Of a stretch of DNA of 29,364 nucleotides, positions 8,539 through 17,950 are shown piece after piece. A model generated the notes under the pieces. It searched no databases. It had not been told where the DNA came from and saw nothing but the letters and a program-made list of their open reading frames with translations. Every line of letters starts with the position of its first letter. Positions within the stretch are counted from its first letter, which is position 1. The position numbers and the translations under genes are program-made. Location: positions 1-29,364 of the forward strand of contig FR878790.1 of the NCBI GenBank assembly GCA_000434395.1, read 5' to 3'. This DNA comes from Clostridium sp. CAG:568. GTDB taxonomy: Bacteria; Bacillota_I; Bacilli_A; RFN20; CAG-288.

Positions 8539-8751
8539 TACCTATAAAAGTCTCCGGGTCTAATAATATAAAACAAAATATATAAATAATCATCTTATAT
8601 TGCATTATTTAAGAAATTAGTTCCATATATAATTTAAAAAATATAATATTATTAGTTTTTTATGAATGTGTAAAATAATGCTCATTTATAAAATTATTCT
8701 TATTTTTCTTGATTTGTGAGTGAAAATATATATGTACTTAGGAGGCTTGAT

Positions 8752-9906
8752 ATGAAAATACTGCATACATCAGATTTACATATAGGTAAATATATAGGAA
8801 CCTATGATTTAAAAGAAGACACTGAATATGTCTTGAATCAGGTTGTCGATACAGCGATAAGAGAAAGAGTTGAGGTCATTCTAATTAGCGGTGACGTTTT
8901 TGATAGACCTAACCCATCTGAAGAAGCTATCAAAATGTATGTTTCCTTTTTAAAAGAATTATTAGATAAAAATATAAAAGTAATAGCTATATCAGGAAAC
9001 CATGATTCAGGTATTAGGTTATCTGCTTACAAAGACATTCTAGGAAAAGGGTACTTTGTAGAAGGTGAATTCAATTCTCCAATGAGGAAGGTTTCATTAA
9101 ACGATGAATATGGCCCAGTAAATTTCTACATGCTACCATTCTTTACTCCGTTTATTGTTAAAAGCAATCTTAAACTTGAAAAAGGATTGGAAAATTATGA
9201 TTTAGCTATGGATGAAATCATAAAGAGAGAAAATATAGATACTTCACAAAGAAATATCATCCTAGCTCATCAATTTGTAGCCGGATTTAAATTTGGTGGA
9301 TCCGAGGAAGATTTTTCTTATAGCAACGGAGATGAGAAAAATGTCGCAGGGGTTGGAATTATTAGTTTGGATAAATTCCAGAATTTTGATTATGTAGCTT
9401 TAGGACATATTCATAAGCCTCAAAAAATAAGTAGAGAAACCATTAGGTATTCAGGTTCTTTACTTAAATATAAAACATCCGAAATCGACGGCCCTGATAA
9501 ATCAGTAGTGATAATAGATTTAAAGGAAAAAGGTAATATAGAAGTCAAACTTGATCCTATCAAGCCTTTGCATCCTTTTGTAAAAATAGAAGGACTACTA
9601 TCTGAATTAACTAATACTAATCCAAATGAAAATGATTATGTTTATTTGATAGTGGATGATGATAAAACTCCTATTGAAGCTAAAAATAAATTAACTCCTT
9701 ATTACAAGAGAATAGTGGATATAGAATTTCCAAATGATACATTGCAGCAAAAGATGAATTTAGATACATCTTTAGCTGATAAAAGACCTATAGATTTTAT
9801 CTGTGAATACTATAGGGAGAAAACAAATAAAGACTTAGATGAAGAGAACAAGAAATTATTAGCGGAAATCTTTATAGAAGCCAACAAAGAAGGAGGACAA
9901 AACTAA
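8752..9906 (+). CDS. sbcD: Exonuclease subunit SbcD (Mre11-like nuclease)
   Basis: Metallophosphoesterase nuclease of 384 aa, which with SbcC opens hairpins and trims blocked DNA ends. The metal-binding motifs are in order: HTSDLHIGK at the N-terminus, SGDVFDRPNP, SGNHDSG, LAHQFVAG and GHIHKPQ. The ATG at 8752 is preceded by AGGAGG (8740-8745) with six bases between and begins directly with the conserved MKILHTSDLH. The upstream in-frame GTG at 8716 would add 12 unconserved residues and is rejected. The stop overlaps the sbcC start by one base (TAATG). Confidence 0.95.
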   Translation: MKILHTSDLHIGKYIGTYDLKEDTEYVLNQVVDTAIRERVEVILISGDVFDRPNPSEEAIKMYVSFLKELLDKNIKVIAISGNHDSGIRLSAYKDILGKGYFVEGEFNSPMRKVSLNDEYGPVNFYMLPFFTPFIVKSNLKLEKGLENYDLAMDEIIKRENIDTSQRNIILAHQFVAGFKFGGSEEDFSYSNGDEKNVAGVGIISLDKFQNFDYVALGHIHKPQKISRETIRYSGSLLKYKTSEIDGPDKSVVIIDLKEKGNIEVKLDPIKPLHPFVKIEGLLSELTNTNPNENDYVYLIVDDDKTPIEAKNKLTPYYKRIVDIEFPNDTLQQKMNLDTSLADKRPIDFICEYYREKTNKDLDEENKKLLAEIFIEANKEGGQN

Positions 9907-12722
9907 TGAAGCCAATCAAATTAACAATCCAAGCTTTTCAATCATATTTAGATAAAACTGAAATTGATTTCACAAAACTTGGCGATAAAGGATTATTCTT
10001 AGTAGATGGTGAAACAGGTGCTGGAAAATCGACAATATTCCAAGCCATTTACTACGCTTTATATAAAGAGTTTCTGAACAGCGGTGGAAAAGGCTGTGTC
10101 GATATTGTCGACAAGGATATTAGAAATATTAACGCACCAGATAAAATGAAAACAATAGTAGATTTAATCTTTGAAGAGAAAGGAAAATACTATCACGTCA
10201 ATAGAACCATAAATAAAAAAGGATCTACTGAATCACATCTCTTCGATGTATTAAGCTTAGATCCCTATGAAGAAAAAACTGAGCAATTAGAAAGCGGAGG
10301 TAAAGCATTAAACAAAAGAATCAAAGATATCATAGGATTAGATGCAGATCAGTTTGAAAAGACAATCTTAATTCCTCAAGGAAAGTTTGAAGATTTATTA
10401 AATCAAGATACAAAAGGAAGAAGAGATATCTATCGCTCATTGTTTGGAACAGATTCCTATAACAAATTTCAGGCAAGATTGAGCGACTTAGCAAATAAAG
10501 CTCAGGCTGATTTAAAGAGTGAATCAGCTAAAGTAAATATTCAATATAATAATATTAAAGTCGATGAAGAAGATTTAGATCTTGTAGAAGAGAAAAAATC
10601 CATTTTCAATTCACCAGATATAAAGCAAGACGAAGCTTATGCTTTCATAGGAAAAATAACAGATAAGTACAAAAAAGATTTAAACGATTCTAAATCTCTT
10701 ATGGATGAAGAACAAAAAGAGCTTCAAATCTTGAGTGGAAATGAGCAGAAAGCAAAAGATTATATCAGCAATAAAGAAGAGCTAAAAAACATTAAAAATC
10801 AAATCGATTCTTTAAATCCAAAATTACAAGCGTCTTCAAAAAGTCTAACTGAACTAGAAAGCAAAGACAAGGAGATGGAATTAGATAACAAGAACTTAAT
10901 AGATTTAAAAAATAACTTAGTCGATTTAGATAACCTTGCCTCAAAAGAAAAAGAAAAAAAGAATTATGAATCATCTATTGGTTTTCTAGATAATCAGTCG
11001 AAGAAAAAACAAAATGAATTAGATATTGTTCTTAAACAATTAGAAGATACAAACGATGAACTCAAGAATTTAACTCCTGATCCTACTAAAGAACTCATTA
11101 AAATAGATGAAGAATCAAAGCCTTTGTTCCAAAAAGAAAAAGAATTAGAACAAATTAAAGAAGACATCGCCAAGTTGACAGCAAATAAAGATAATCTAAG
11201 CAAACTAATCGATAAAGCTAATTCACTTAGAGATAAAAAAGAAATCCTTGAGCAAGAAAAGGACAGGATGATCAAAGTTAGATTTGACAATTATGCCGGA
11301 TATCTAGCTAAAGAACTAAAAGAGAATTACCCATGCCCTGTCTGTGGTTCTATTTCTCATCCAAACCCAACCAGATTATCCACAAACAGTGTTTCTGATG
11401 AGGAGATGAAGAAAATAGAAGATGAATACAATGCAAAAGCAAATGAATCATCATACGCAGATTCTAAAGTAGATTCGGAACAAAACCAAATCATGGAACT
11501 GACTGAAACTATCAGTTCAAAATTAAAGAAATATGACTCCGATTTCAAATCCATCGATTTATCATATCAAAAAGTAAATGATAAATTATCCAAAGAAATA
11601 AAAGATTTCGGATCTAGAAAAATGAGCTTATTAAGAATGCAAAGCTATAAGACTTCTTTGGAAACAAATAGGGACGCTTCGAATATTAAGAAAGACAAAT
11701 TAACTTCAGAAATAAGTAGAATAGAATCAGAATTAGCTAGTTCTAGAGCTCATATTTTAGAAAATACTAAATATATCGAGGAGCTCAAAAATAAAATAGG
11801 AAACAAGTCTAGAGAAGATGTAGAAAAGAACATTGCTTATCTAAAAAAGAAGATTAGCGATTATAAAGTCTTATTAAACAAAACTAGAAATGATGTTAAT
11901 CAAATCACTACTGAAATAACAAGTTTAAAAGGACAAGAGAAAATATTATCTAATTCAATCACCGAATATGAAAGTCGATTGAACTTATCTCTTGAAGAAA
12001 TAATTTCAAAGAAAAATCAAATTCAAAATGACTTCAATATAAATAACAGTAAGTATTCTAAATATTCGAGTTTCTATTCGACTAATGAATCGATCTTATC
12101 TCAGTTAAAATCTGAATTTCCAATTATTGAAAAGCTTCAAAAACAAGCTACCAATCTAAATCATCTTAACTTAGTATTCGGTGGTGGTAATTGCGATGGA
12201 GTTAAAGAAACAATAGAAGTTTATGTTCAAGGTAAACAATTGGAAAGAGTCCTACACTTCGCTAATAAGAGATTATTAGAAATGACAAACAATCATTTCT
12301 CAATGGTAAAAGCTAATGCTGGAGAATATGGTGCAAAAGCATTGTCTGGACTTGAAATCAACATAAGGGATAATCAAAATCTAGCGCCGGATGGAAAGAC
12401 TAGGAAATCCATCACTTTATCAGGAGGTGAGAGTTTCAAAGCTGCATTATCCTTAGCTTTAGGATTAAGAGATACTGTCGCTTTAACTAAAGAAGGAATC
12501 AATATAGATTGTATGTATATCGATGAAGGATTTGGAACATTGGATAAAAACAGTCTCGATGACATCATGAGTGTCTTATCAAATCAAACTGTCGAGCAAG
12601 GAAACTGCTTGGTAGGAATAATAAGTCATGTAGATTTACTTCAAACTAGAATCAAAAAGAAAATCGAAGTATCTAAAGATTCAAGCGGTAACTCACACGC
12701 AGTAATCAAGATAGAAGAATAA
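9906..12722 (+). CDS. sbcC: Exonuclease subunit SbcC (Rad50-like ATPase)
   Basis: SMC-like ATPase of 938 aa. Walker A GETGAGKST is at 35-43. Two long coiled-coil arms rich in Lys, Glu and Leu flank a zinc hook CPVC (Cys477 and Cys480) almost exactly mid-protein. The C-terminal lobe has the signature LSGGESFKAAL (Ser839) and Walker B MYIDEGFGTLD (Asp873, Glu874). It binds DNA and regulates the SbcD nuclease by ATP-driven conformational change. It is shorter than the E. coli protein (about 1,050 aa), mostly through shorter arms. AGGAGG at 9891-9896 sits inside the end of sbcD, so the pair is translationally coupled. Confidence 0.95.
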   Translation: MKPIKLTIQAFQSYLDKTEIDFTKLGDKGLFLVDGETGAGKSTIFQAIYYALYKEFLNSGGKGCVDIVDKDIRNINAPDKMKTIVDLIFEEKGKYYHVNRTINKKGSTESHLFDVLSLDPYEEKTEQLESGGKALNKRIKDIIGLDADQFEKTILIPQGKFEDLLNQDTKGRRDIYRSLFGTDSYNKFQARLSDLANKAQADLKSESAKVNIQYNNIKVDEEDLDLVEEKKSIFNSPDIKQDEAYAFIGKITDKYKKDLNDSKSLMDEEQKELQILSGNEQKAKDYISNKEELKNIKNQIDSLNPKLQASSKSLTELESKDKEMELDNKNLIDLKNNLVDLDNLASKEKEKKNYESSIGFLDNQSKKKQNELDIVLKQLEDTNDELKNLTPDPTKELIKIDEESKPLFQKEKELEQIKEDIAKLTANKDNLSKLIDKANSLRDKKEILEQEKDRMIKVRFDNYAGYLAKELKENYPCPVCGSISHPNPTRLSTNSVSDEEMKKIEDEYNAKANESSYADSKVDSEQNQIMELTETISSKLKKYDSDFKSIDLSYQKVNDKLSKEIKDFGSRKMSLLRMQSYKTSLETNRDASNIKKDKLTSEISRIESELASSRAHILENTKYIEELKNKIGNKSREDVEKNIAYLKKKISDYKVLLNKTRNDVNQITTEITSLKGQEKILSNSITEYESRLNLSLEEIISKKNQIQNDFNINNSKYSKYSSFYSTNESILSQLKSEFPIIEKLQKQATNLNHLNLVFGGGNCDGVKETIEVYVQGKQLERVLHFANKRLLEMTNNHFSMVKANAGEYGAKALSGLEINIRDNQNLAPDGKTRKSITLSGGESFKAALSLALGLRDTVALTKEGINIDCMYIDEGFGTLDKNSLDDIMSVLSNQTVEQGNCLVGIISHVDLLQTRIKKKIEVSKDSSGNSHAVIKIEE

Positions 12723-12757
12723 AACACTTTAACTTCATAAATTAAGAATGGAAAATA

Positions 12758-12787
12758 AAATAGTGTCTGGAGAAGACACTATTTTTA
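12758..12787. terminator. Strong terminator between sbcC and the lipoprotein operon
   Basis: Twelve-base perfect stem, AAAATAGTGTCT (12758-12769) with AGACACTATTTT (12775-12786), loop GGAGA and a T run at the end. It follows the sbcC stop by 36 bases. The A-rich left flank gives a T-rich tail on the minus strand, so it can also end the convergent lipoprotein operon. Confidence 0.85.
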
Positions 12788-12815
12788 CTTCAATTATTTT
12801 ATTTTGCTAATTTAA

Positions 12816-15116
12816 CTATTGATAATTTTCAGCGGTTAAATTTTCTATAGCTCCTTCATAACCATCATAGTAAGTTAATGCGATAGTCTTTAAATTTGCA
12901 GAAATCACGCCACTTCCATAATTACGAGTAAGCTTATAATATCCACCACTGACAGTACAATTTAAATTACTCAAAATTAATTTATAAGTTCCATCAGTAT
13001 TTGCTTCTATATCCCAATTAAAAGTATAGGTATTATCCCTATAGAATTCCATCAATCCTGTTCCATTAGCATTCAATGTTAATGTATCACCAGAACTATG
13101 TGAATAAGGTCCGTAACCTACAATATTTGCCTTAACAGTAGAAAGATCAGCTGCAGGTTTTTCCTTGACTGTAAATTCAACAACTTCAGATAAAGTATCA
13201 TTATCTTTAGCCTTAGCTTGAACTTTAATAATTCCAGCTTTCTTACCTACCAAAGTATAAGAACCATCAGAATTTAATCTTAAAGTAGCAACATCGGATC
13301 CTTCTTTCACTTCGATTGTATATTCTTTAGTATTTGCATTATCGGGATTAACTTGAACAGTCAAATTCAAAGTATCACCAACATATAATTCTTTAGTCGT
13401 ATTAGTGATACTAATACTAGTGACAGGATGAGATACAACTGTAATATCGGTTGTTGCAGATGCACCATTCTCATAAGTCATGGTAATGGTTGCTGTTCCA
13501 GCACCTTTAACCATGAGTTTCTTCGAAATTGCTGATACACTAATAACATTAGGATCTGAAGATTGATATGTAAAAGACTCATCTAAATATTTGTTTGGAG
13601 TAGTTATAGTTGTCTTCAAATCAAATGCAACTCCATCGTTGTAATTCAAATCTATTTGATTGTTATCACCTATAGATTGAATGGTGAATGCTTTAATCTT
13701 ATAGTCATCTTTATCCAACTTATTCTCATCACTATCGACTCTAGTTCCATAATTCAAAGTAGCATCATCTACAGCTGTTTGATAAGGAATAGCATCAGTC
13801 TTCAACGCATGAGCAGTGAAATCATATCCATTGCTGTTATAAACTTTTTGATCAAACTTGAAAGAGACCAATTTATCTCCACTAAGCCCTATTTCAAACG
13901 AGATTTCATTGTAATATGAAGTATCACCTTCAAACTTAGATTCAATCTTATAAACAAAGTTGTTATCCAAATTATCAATTTTATTAACTATAGCTTTCTC
14001 TTTAGAGTTATCGTTAGACAATCCTTTACTGGAAGTTTCAGTCAAATAATTCAATGCATATTGGCTTATTCCATAAACGGATGAGCCGGAATAATCAGTA
14101 TCTTCACTAATCATAGAAATAGCATTATTTGCTTGATCCTGCTTCAAAACATCAGAGAAACCATTTCCAACACTCTTTTTAGTTTCTTTTACTTTATTAT
14201 TTGCTTCTGTTTGACTGGTTGTATCGATGATATTATGTAAATAATTCTTTGATTCGGAATTAGCTTGAATAAAGGTTAAATCGTCTACATATTCACCTTC
14301 ACTAGAAGTGATTCTCTTTTGAATTGAATCAGTGTATACAGTCCAATCATATTGTTTTTCTTCAGTTGTTAAATCGAGCTTCTTGTGTTTCCATGATCCA
14401 CCATTTGAATTAGTTTTTTCTTTGATCAAAGCTGTTTCCAATACAGTTTTAATCTCATCAAACTCCACACTTTCGATTGGCTTTTTCACATCAAAGTTAA
14501 TCGTCTTTTCAATCAATCCTGCTTTTGCTGTCAAAGAAGCATGACCTTCTTTAATAGCCGTTACTTTCTTACCTTCAATCGATAATAAATCAACAGTAGT
14601 GGTAGTCAATTCATAAGATTTATCTGTAGCATCTTCAGGTAAAACTGATACAGTGAAATCGACTTCATCACCTACATAAACACTACTTGCATTTAGAGCA
14701 ATGTTTATTCCAGTAACTGCCACAGGGACTAAAACATCAAAAGAATCGGTTTTATCGCCATCTTCAGTTTTAACTGTGATGGTAGCAGTTCCGGATGCAT
14801 TAGCTGTAAGTTTACCTGTAGATCTATCTACACTAACTACGTCTGGTTTTGATGATGAAAATGAAACTTTTTTATTAGTTGCATTAGCAGGTAGGACTTC
14901 ATATGCTATCTCGTAATCATCACCTAAATTTAATGTATTAATCTTATTAGTGATAGATACAGATTCAACATTTACAACCTCTGGCTCTTTAGTTGAGTTG
15001 TCCGTGATACTGGAAGGGGTATAAGTAGGCTTTCCTGTATTAGATGTGTTATTTCGAGCACATGATCCTAAAACAGAAACAATAGACAACAGCAATAAAA
15101 CTTTTATCTTTTTCAT
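12816..15116 (-). CDS. Ig-like domain lipoprotein, 766 aa
   Basis: Secreted lipoprotein of unknown function, last gene of a four-gene operon. The signal peptide ends in lipobox LGSC, so Cys19 should be lipidated, followed by a Ser/Thr/Pro linker. Two bacterial Ig-like (Big_2 type) domains lie at about 48-130 and 131-212, each with the V-x-V-x-I start and G-x-A-x-I-T end strand. A unique alpha/beta region spans about 215-500. Two more Ig-like domains follow (about 505-562, partial, and 563-652). A terminal beta-rich domain (about 655-766) carries TFNWDIE near 698. The region from 215 onward is collinear with the 655-aa protein of the same operon. Big_2 domains act as spacers or adhesion modules; substrate and partner are unknown. 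AAAGGA precedes the ATG. Confidence 0.85.
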   Translation of the reverse strand: MKKIKVLLLLSIVSVLGSCARNNTSNTGKPTYTPSSITDNSTKEPEVVNVESVSITNKINTLNLGDDYEIAYEVLPANATNKKVSFSSSKPDVVSVDRSTGKLTANASGTATITVKTEDGDKTDSFDVLVPVAVTGINIALNASSVYVGDEVDFTVSVLPEDATDKSYELTTTTVDLLSIEGKKVTAIKEGHASLTAKAGLIEKTINFDVKKPIESVEFDEIKTVLETALIKEKTNSNGGSWKHKKLDLTTEEKQYDWTVYTDSIQKRITSSEGEYVDDLTFIQANSESKNYLHNIIDTTSQTEANNKVKETKKSVGNGFSDVLKQDQANNAISMISEDTDYSGSSVYGISQYALNYLTETSSKGLSNDNSKEKAIVNKIDNLDNNFVYKIESKFEGDTSYYNEISFEIGLSGDKLVSFKFDQKVYNSNGYDFTAHALKTDAIPYQTAVDDATLNYGTRVDSDENKLDKDDYKIKAFTIQSIGDNNQIDLNYNDGVAFDLKTTITTPNKYLDESFTYQSSDPNVISVSAISKKLMVKGAGTATITMTYENGASATTDITVVSHPVTSISITNTTKELYVGDTLNLTVQVNPDNANTKEYTIEVKEGSDVATLRLNSDGSYTLVGKKAGIIKVQAKAKDNDTLSEVVEFTVKEKPAADLSTVKANIVGYGPYSHSSGDTLTLNANGTGLMEFYRDNTYTFNWDIEANTDGTYKLILSNLNCTVSGGYYKLTRNYGSGVISANLKTIALTYYDGYEGAIENLTAENYQ

Positions 15117-15131
15117 TTTGTTTTCCTTTCT

Positions 15132-15974
15132 TTAATAAATTTGACTGAAATCACTTGGGTTATACAATGTCCCATTAAACTCTTGTATATCCTCATATTT
15201 AAAACTTAATTCAGTAACCGTATGAACACTTTGAGTCACAACAGCTACTTGTTTAGATTCATAAGAATTCTTAATTTTTGATATGACATTACCATTAAAA
15301 ACAAATTCCCACTCAGCTTTAGTTGAAATATACGATGATTTACTTTCTGGATTGTATTGTATTGCCTCATAGCTGAGATAAATAGTTTCACCTTCTTCAA
15401 ATACTATATTTACCTCAGTATTATTTCCTTCAAGACCAATAAGTTTATCTAAATCATTAAGAATTGAATCGATAAACTGAAATGTAAGACTTGAATCGTC
15501 ACCTTTATAATCTGTCGAATCTTTTATTTTACCGGAGTCTCCATGATAATTATATAAGTGGTAGATCTTAGAAGAATCATGATACATTTGCATATCATAT
15601 TCCTCTGATTTTCCTTCATCATTTTCAATTCTTCCACTTCTAACTATTAATGGTGAAGATGTAATCGAATATCTAGTCGCTTCAAATGTGTCTTTAGAAT
15701 ATAATTCTAATCCACCATCTGAAATCGATGTCAATTTTTCAGTATATCCAGTTTCATAAGATATTATTTTATCCTTATATGGATTTAAATAATTAGTTAG
15801 ATAATCAATTTTATCTTCTAAGCTCAATTCATCAAAATTAGTACTAGACGGCTTAGTGGATGGTTGAGTAGGAGATGATGGAGCTGTAGGAATCGTAGGC
15901 GAATTAGATGTTCCATCTCCACAGCTAGAAAGAATACCAATTCCGGCTATCAGTAAATAAAATGCTTTCTTCAT
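15132..15974 (-). CDS. Small lipoprotein of unknown function, 280 aa
   Basis: Third gene of the lipoprotein operon. The signal peptide ends in lipobox LSSC (Cys18), followed by a Pro/Ser/Thr linker to about residue 47, then one beta-rich domain of about 230 residues. The pattern is a helix (LEDKIDYLTNYL) followed by alternating strands such as YDMQMYHDSSKIYHLYN. That pattern recalls half-barrel lipid-carrier folds of the LolA/LppX type, which is my inference from secondary structure and not from a sequence match. It lacks Ig-like domains. It starts three bases after the 655-aa gene stops and the 766-aa gene follows after 15 bases, so co-expression is near certain. Confidence 0.8.
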   Translation of the reverse strand: MKKAFYLLIAGIGILSSCGDGTSNSPTIPTAPSSPTQPSTKPSSTNFDELSLEDKIDYLTNYLNPYKDKIISYETGYTEKLTSISDGGLELYSKDTFEATRYSITSSPLIVRSGRIENDEGKSEEYDMQMYHDSSKIYHLYNYHGDSGKIKDSTDYKGDDSSLTFQFIDSILNDLDKLIGLEGNNTEVNIVFEEGETIYLSYEAIQYNPESKSSYISTKAEWEFVFNGNVISKIKNSYESKQVAVVTQSVHTVTELSFKYEDIQEFNGTLYNPSDFSQIY

Positions 15975-15977
15975 AAA

Positions 15978-17945
15978 TTATACCTTTAAAACAAAATAAT
16001 GCATATCAAAATAAGTGGGTCTTTCGACATAAAGGTTCTTGTCTGCAGTCACAATAAACGATTTGGAATATCCGAAGTTACCCTCAATATCTTCGTACTC
16101 ATCATTACCATCAGGAACACAATCATATAATGATATATATCCGGCTTTTGTGGATTCCCAATTGAACTTAGTAACCCCACTACTTCCCGTTCCTGATATT
16201 GTTCCAGACTTAGTTGTTGAATTAAATTTAATGACATTCGTATAGCCATAAGAAGATACATATTCAAATGTCTTACCCATGAAATAGGTTGATATTTCGC
16301 TGGCAGCCATAGGTGTATAAGCTTTTAAAGTTACTTCTCTTTTAATTTTTGGATTGCGTACAGAGGCAATTGTTAAAGTTATACTTCCTTCCTTCAAAGG
16401 AGTTAAGACATAGACACCATCAGTATTCTTCTCAGCTTTAATGATAGAAGGATCAGATGAAATAATAGTTACTTCTTGATCAGCTGATGAAGGATTGACT
16501 GAAACTTTGCTTTTATCTAATGTATAAGTCTTTCCTATAATCAGCTCATTTATATAAGAGTCTTCTTTAATTGGTGATTGATCAGAGCTTTTAATTTCTG
16601 AAAACTTAATAGATTCAGCATCATCGTATTTAGATATTGTAATTGTTACTGAAATATCTTTAGAATCCCAGACTCCTGATTCATTCTTATAATTGCATTC
16701 ATAGGTCAAAGTAATAGTCTGTCCTTTTGCATTCTTTAAGTTAAATCCATTTCCAGCAGAATTAACAGTTGCATAAGATGTATTAGAAGATGACTTAGGA
16801 ATTAAATATGAGAAATCAGCATCTAATGCTGTAGCTGGTGAATAAGTCTTAGGCTTAGCATAAATTGCAGTTGTAGAAGCAGGAATTTGATCTTTATTCA
16901 ATGCAGTTGGTTGATTTGTGTTTCTATCGAACACATCTATATCTGTGACATCATTGATAAAATAATTGTTAACATCTATGGCCTTTGTAGATGGAGCTTG
17001 TTTTTCACCATATGTTATCGTCCCTTCATTGATATCATTCTTAATATAAGCTAAGCTCGAATCACCGCTAGTGTCCCCTTCTACTACTTTATATGATGTT
17101 TTAAATGAAGTCATGTTCTCATCATTATTGACAGTAAACAAAACATCTATATCGACTACAGTTCCAGTGCTGACATCAACATCGCTATTATCATATTTAT
17201 ACTCAGTTGAGAAACTATAAGTAGTATTACCATCCTTATCATCGTAATATTCAAAAGATAAACTTGAAGTCTTCAAGGATTCATTGTTGACGATATTTTC
17301 ATCGATGAACTTATACACCGAATTTACGGCATTAGAAGTTACATAAGTATCTAAGTTCTTTTCCAAAATGTACTGACCTGTAGCAAGACCTAAGTCCGTA
17401 GCTTCGTTAGTATTCTTAACTACGGCCAATCTTCCTAAAGCATCTGAGAATCCGCTTGTGTAGAATGAATCATTTTCATATGATTCAACCATATATAAGA
17501 AATTGAGTTCTTTGATTGAATCTTCAATTTTCACCTTCTCTTTTTGTGATTTTGCTCTATATTTGAATGTGTCTTCTTTGCTTACTTCACTTGTTGAATT
17601 ATTAGTCTCGACAACAGTTCCAGTTCCATAAGATGTTTTATCGTTATAAATATCTAAAGAAATAGACTTTACTTTAGATGAATAACTATTGACTGATGTT
17701 GTTTTGACATCTTCGTGTGATGCTAAATACTCTCTAGAAGCCAAGTCATAAACATAGTTATAAGCATCAGAAATGCTCATATGCTTCTTTTCAGGCTTTT
17801 CAGATGTAGGCTTAGTGGTTTGCGAACTATTGTTTGATGGGGTACTGGGAGTCGTTGGAGTCATAGAATTAGATGACTGATTTGCACCACAAGAAGCTAA
17901 AGTAGTAACAACAGCTAACAAAGATAGAATTTTAATTTTTTTCAT
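15978..17945 (-). CDS. Ig-like domain lipoprotein, 655 aa
   Basis: Second gene of the operon. Lipobox LASC (Cys19), then a Thr/Pro/Ser-rich linker to about residue 52. A unique alpha/beta region (about 55-320) contains SGFSDALG near 164 and TITYGEKQ near 309, matching NGFSDVLK and TLNYGTR of the 766-aa protein in the same order. Two degenerate Ig-like domains follow (about 365-550). The C-terminal ~100 residues contain KFNWE and end in beta strands, resembling the C-terminus of the 766-aa protein. The two are thus paralogues with N-terminal Ig repeats gained or lost. AGGAGG for this gene lies inside the end of the 784-aa gene, five bases separate the genes, and translation is probably coupled. 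Function unknown; surface exposed. Confidence 0.83.
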   Translation of the reverse strand: MKKIKILSLLAVVTTLASCGANQSSNSMTPTTPSTPSNNSSQTTKPTSEKPEKKHMSISDAYNYVYDLASREYLASHEDVKTTSVNSYSSKVKSISLDIYNDKTSYGTGTVVETNNSTSEVSKEDTFKYRAKSQKEKVKIEDSIKELNFLYMVESYENDSFYTSGFSDALGRLAVVKNTNEATDLGLATGQYILEKNLDTYVTSNAVNSVYKFIDENIVNNESLKTSSLSFEYYDDKDGNTTYSFSTEYKYDNSDVDVSTGTVVDIDVLFTVNNDENMTSFKTSYKVVEGDTSGDSSLAYIKNDINEGTITYGEKQAPSTKAIDVNNYFINDVTDIDVFDRNTNQPTALNKDQIPASTTAIYAKPKTYSPATALDADFSYLIPKSSSNTSYATVNSAGNGFNLKNAKGQTITLTYECNYKNESGVWDSKDISVTITISKYDDAESIKFSEIKSSDQSPIKEDSYINELIIGKTYTLDKSKVSVNPSSADQEVTIISSDPSIIKAEKNTDGVYVLTPLKEGSITLTIASVRNPKIKREVTLKAYTPMAASEISTYFMGKTFEYVSSYGYTNVIKFNSTTKSGTISGTGSSGVTKFNWESTKAGYISLYDCVPDGNDEYEDIEGNFGYSKSFIVTADKNLYVERPTYFDMHYFVLKV

Positions 17946-17950
17946 ATTGA

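Noticed and set aside
8560..8700. AT-rich intergenic stretch with short palindromes such as ATAATATTAT between fruR and sbcD
   Set aside because: Short AT palindromes are expected by chance here, and no convincing -35/-10 pair could be fixed for either gene.
8716..8751. Upstream GTG start for sbcD
   Set aside because: AGGAGG stands six bases before ATG 8752 and the conserved motif starts there.
16049..16267. Alternative minus-strand frame in the 655-aa lipoprotein C-terminus
   Set aside because: Considered as evidence of a frameshift, but the main frame continues with the FNW domain to its stop, so the second frame is chance.
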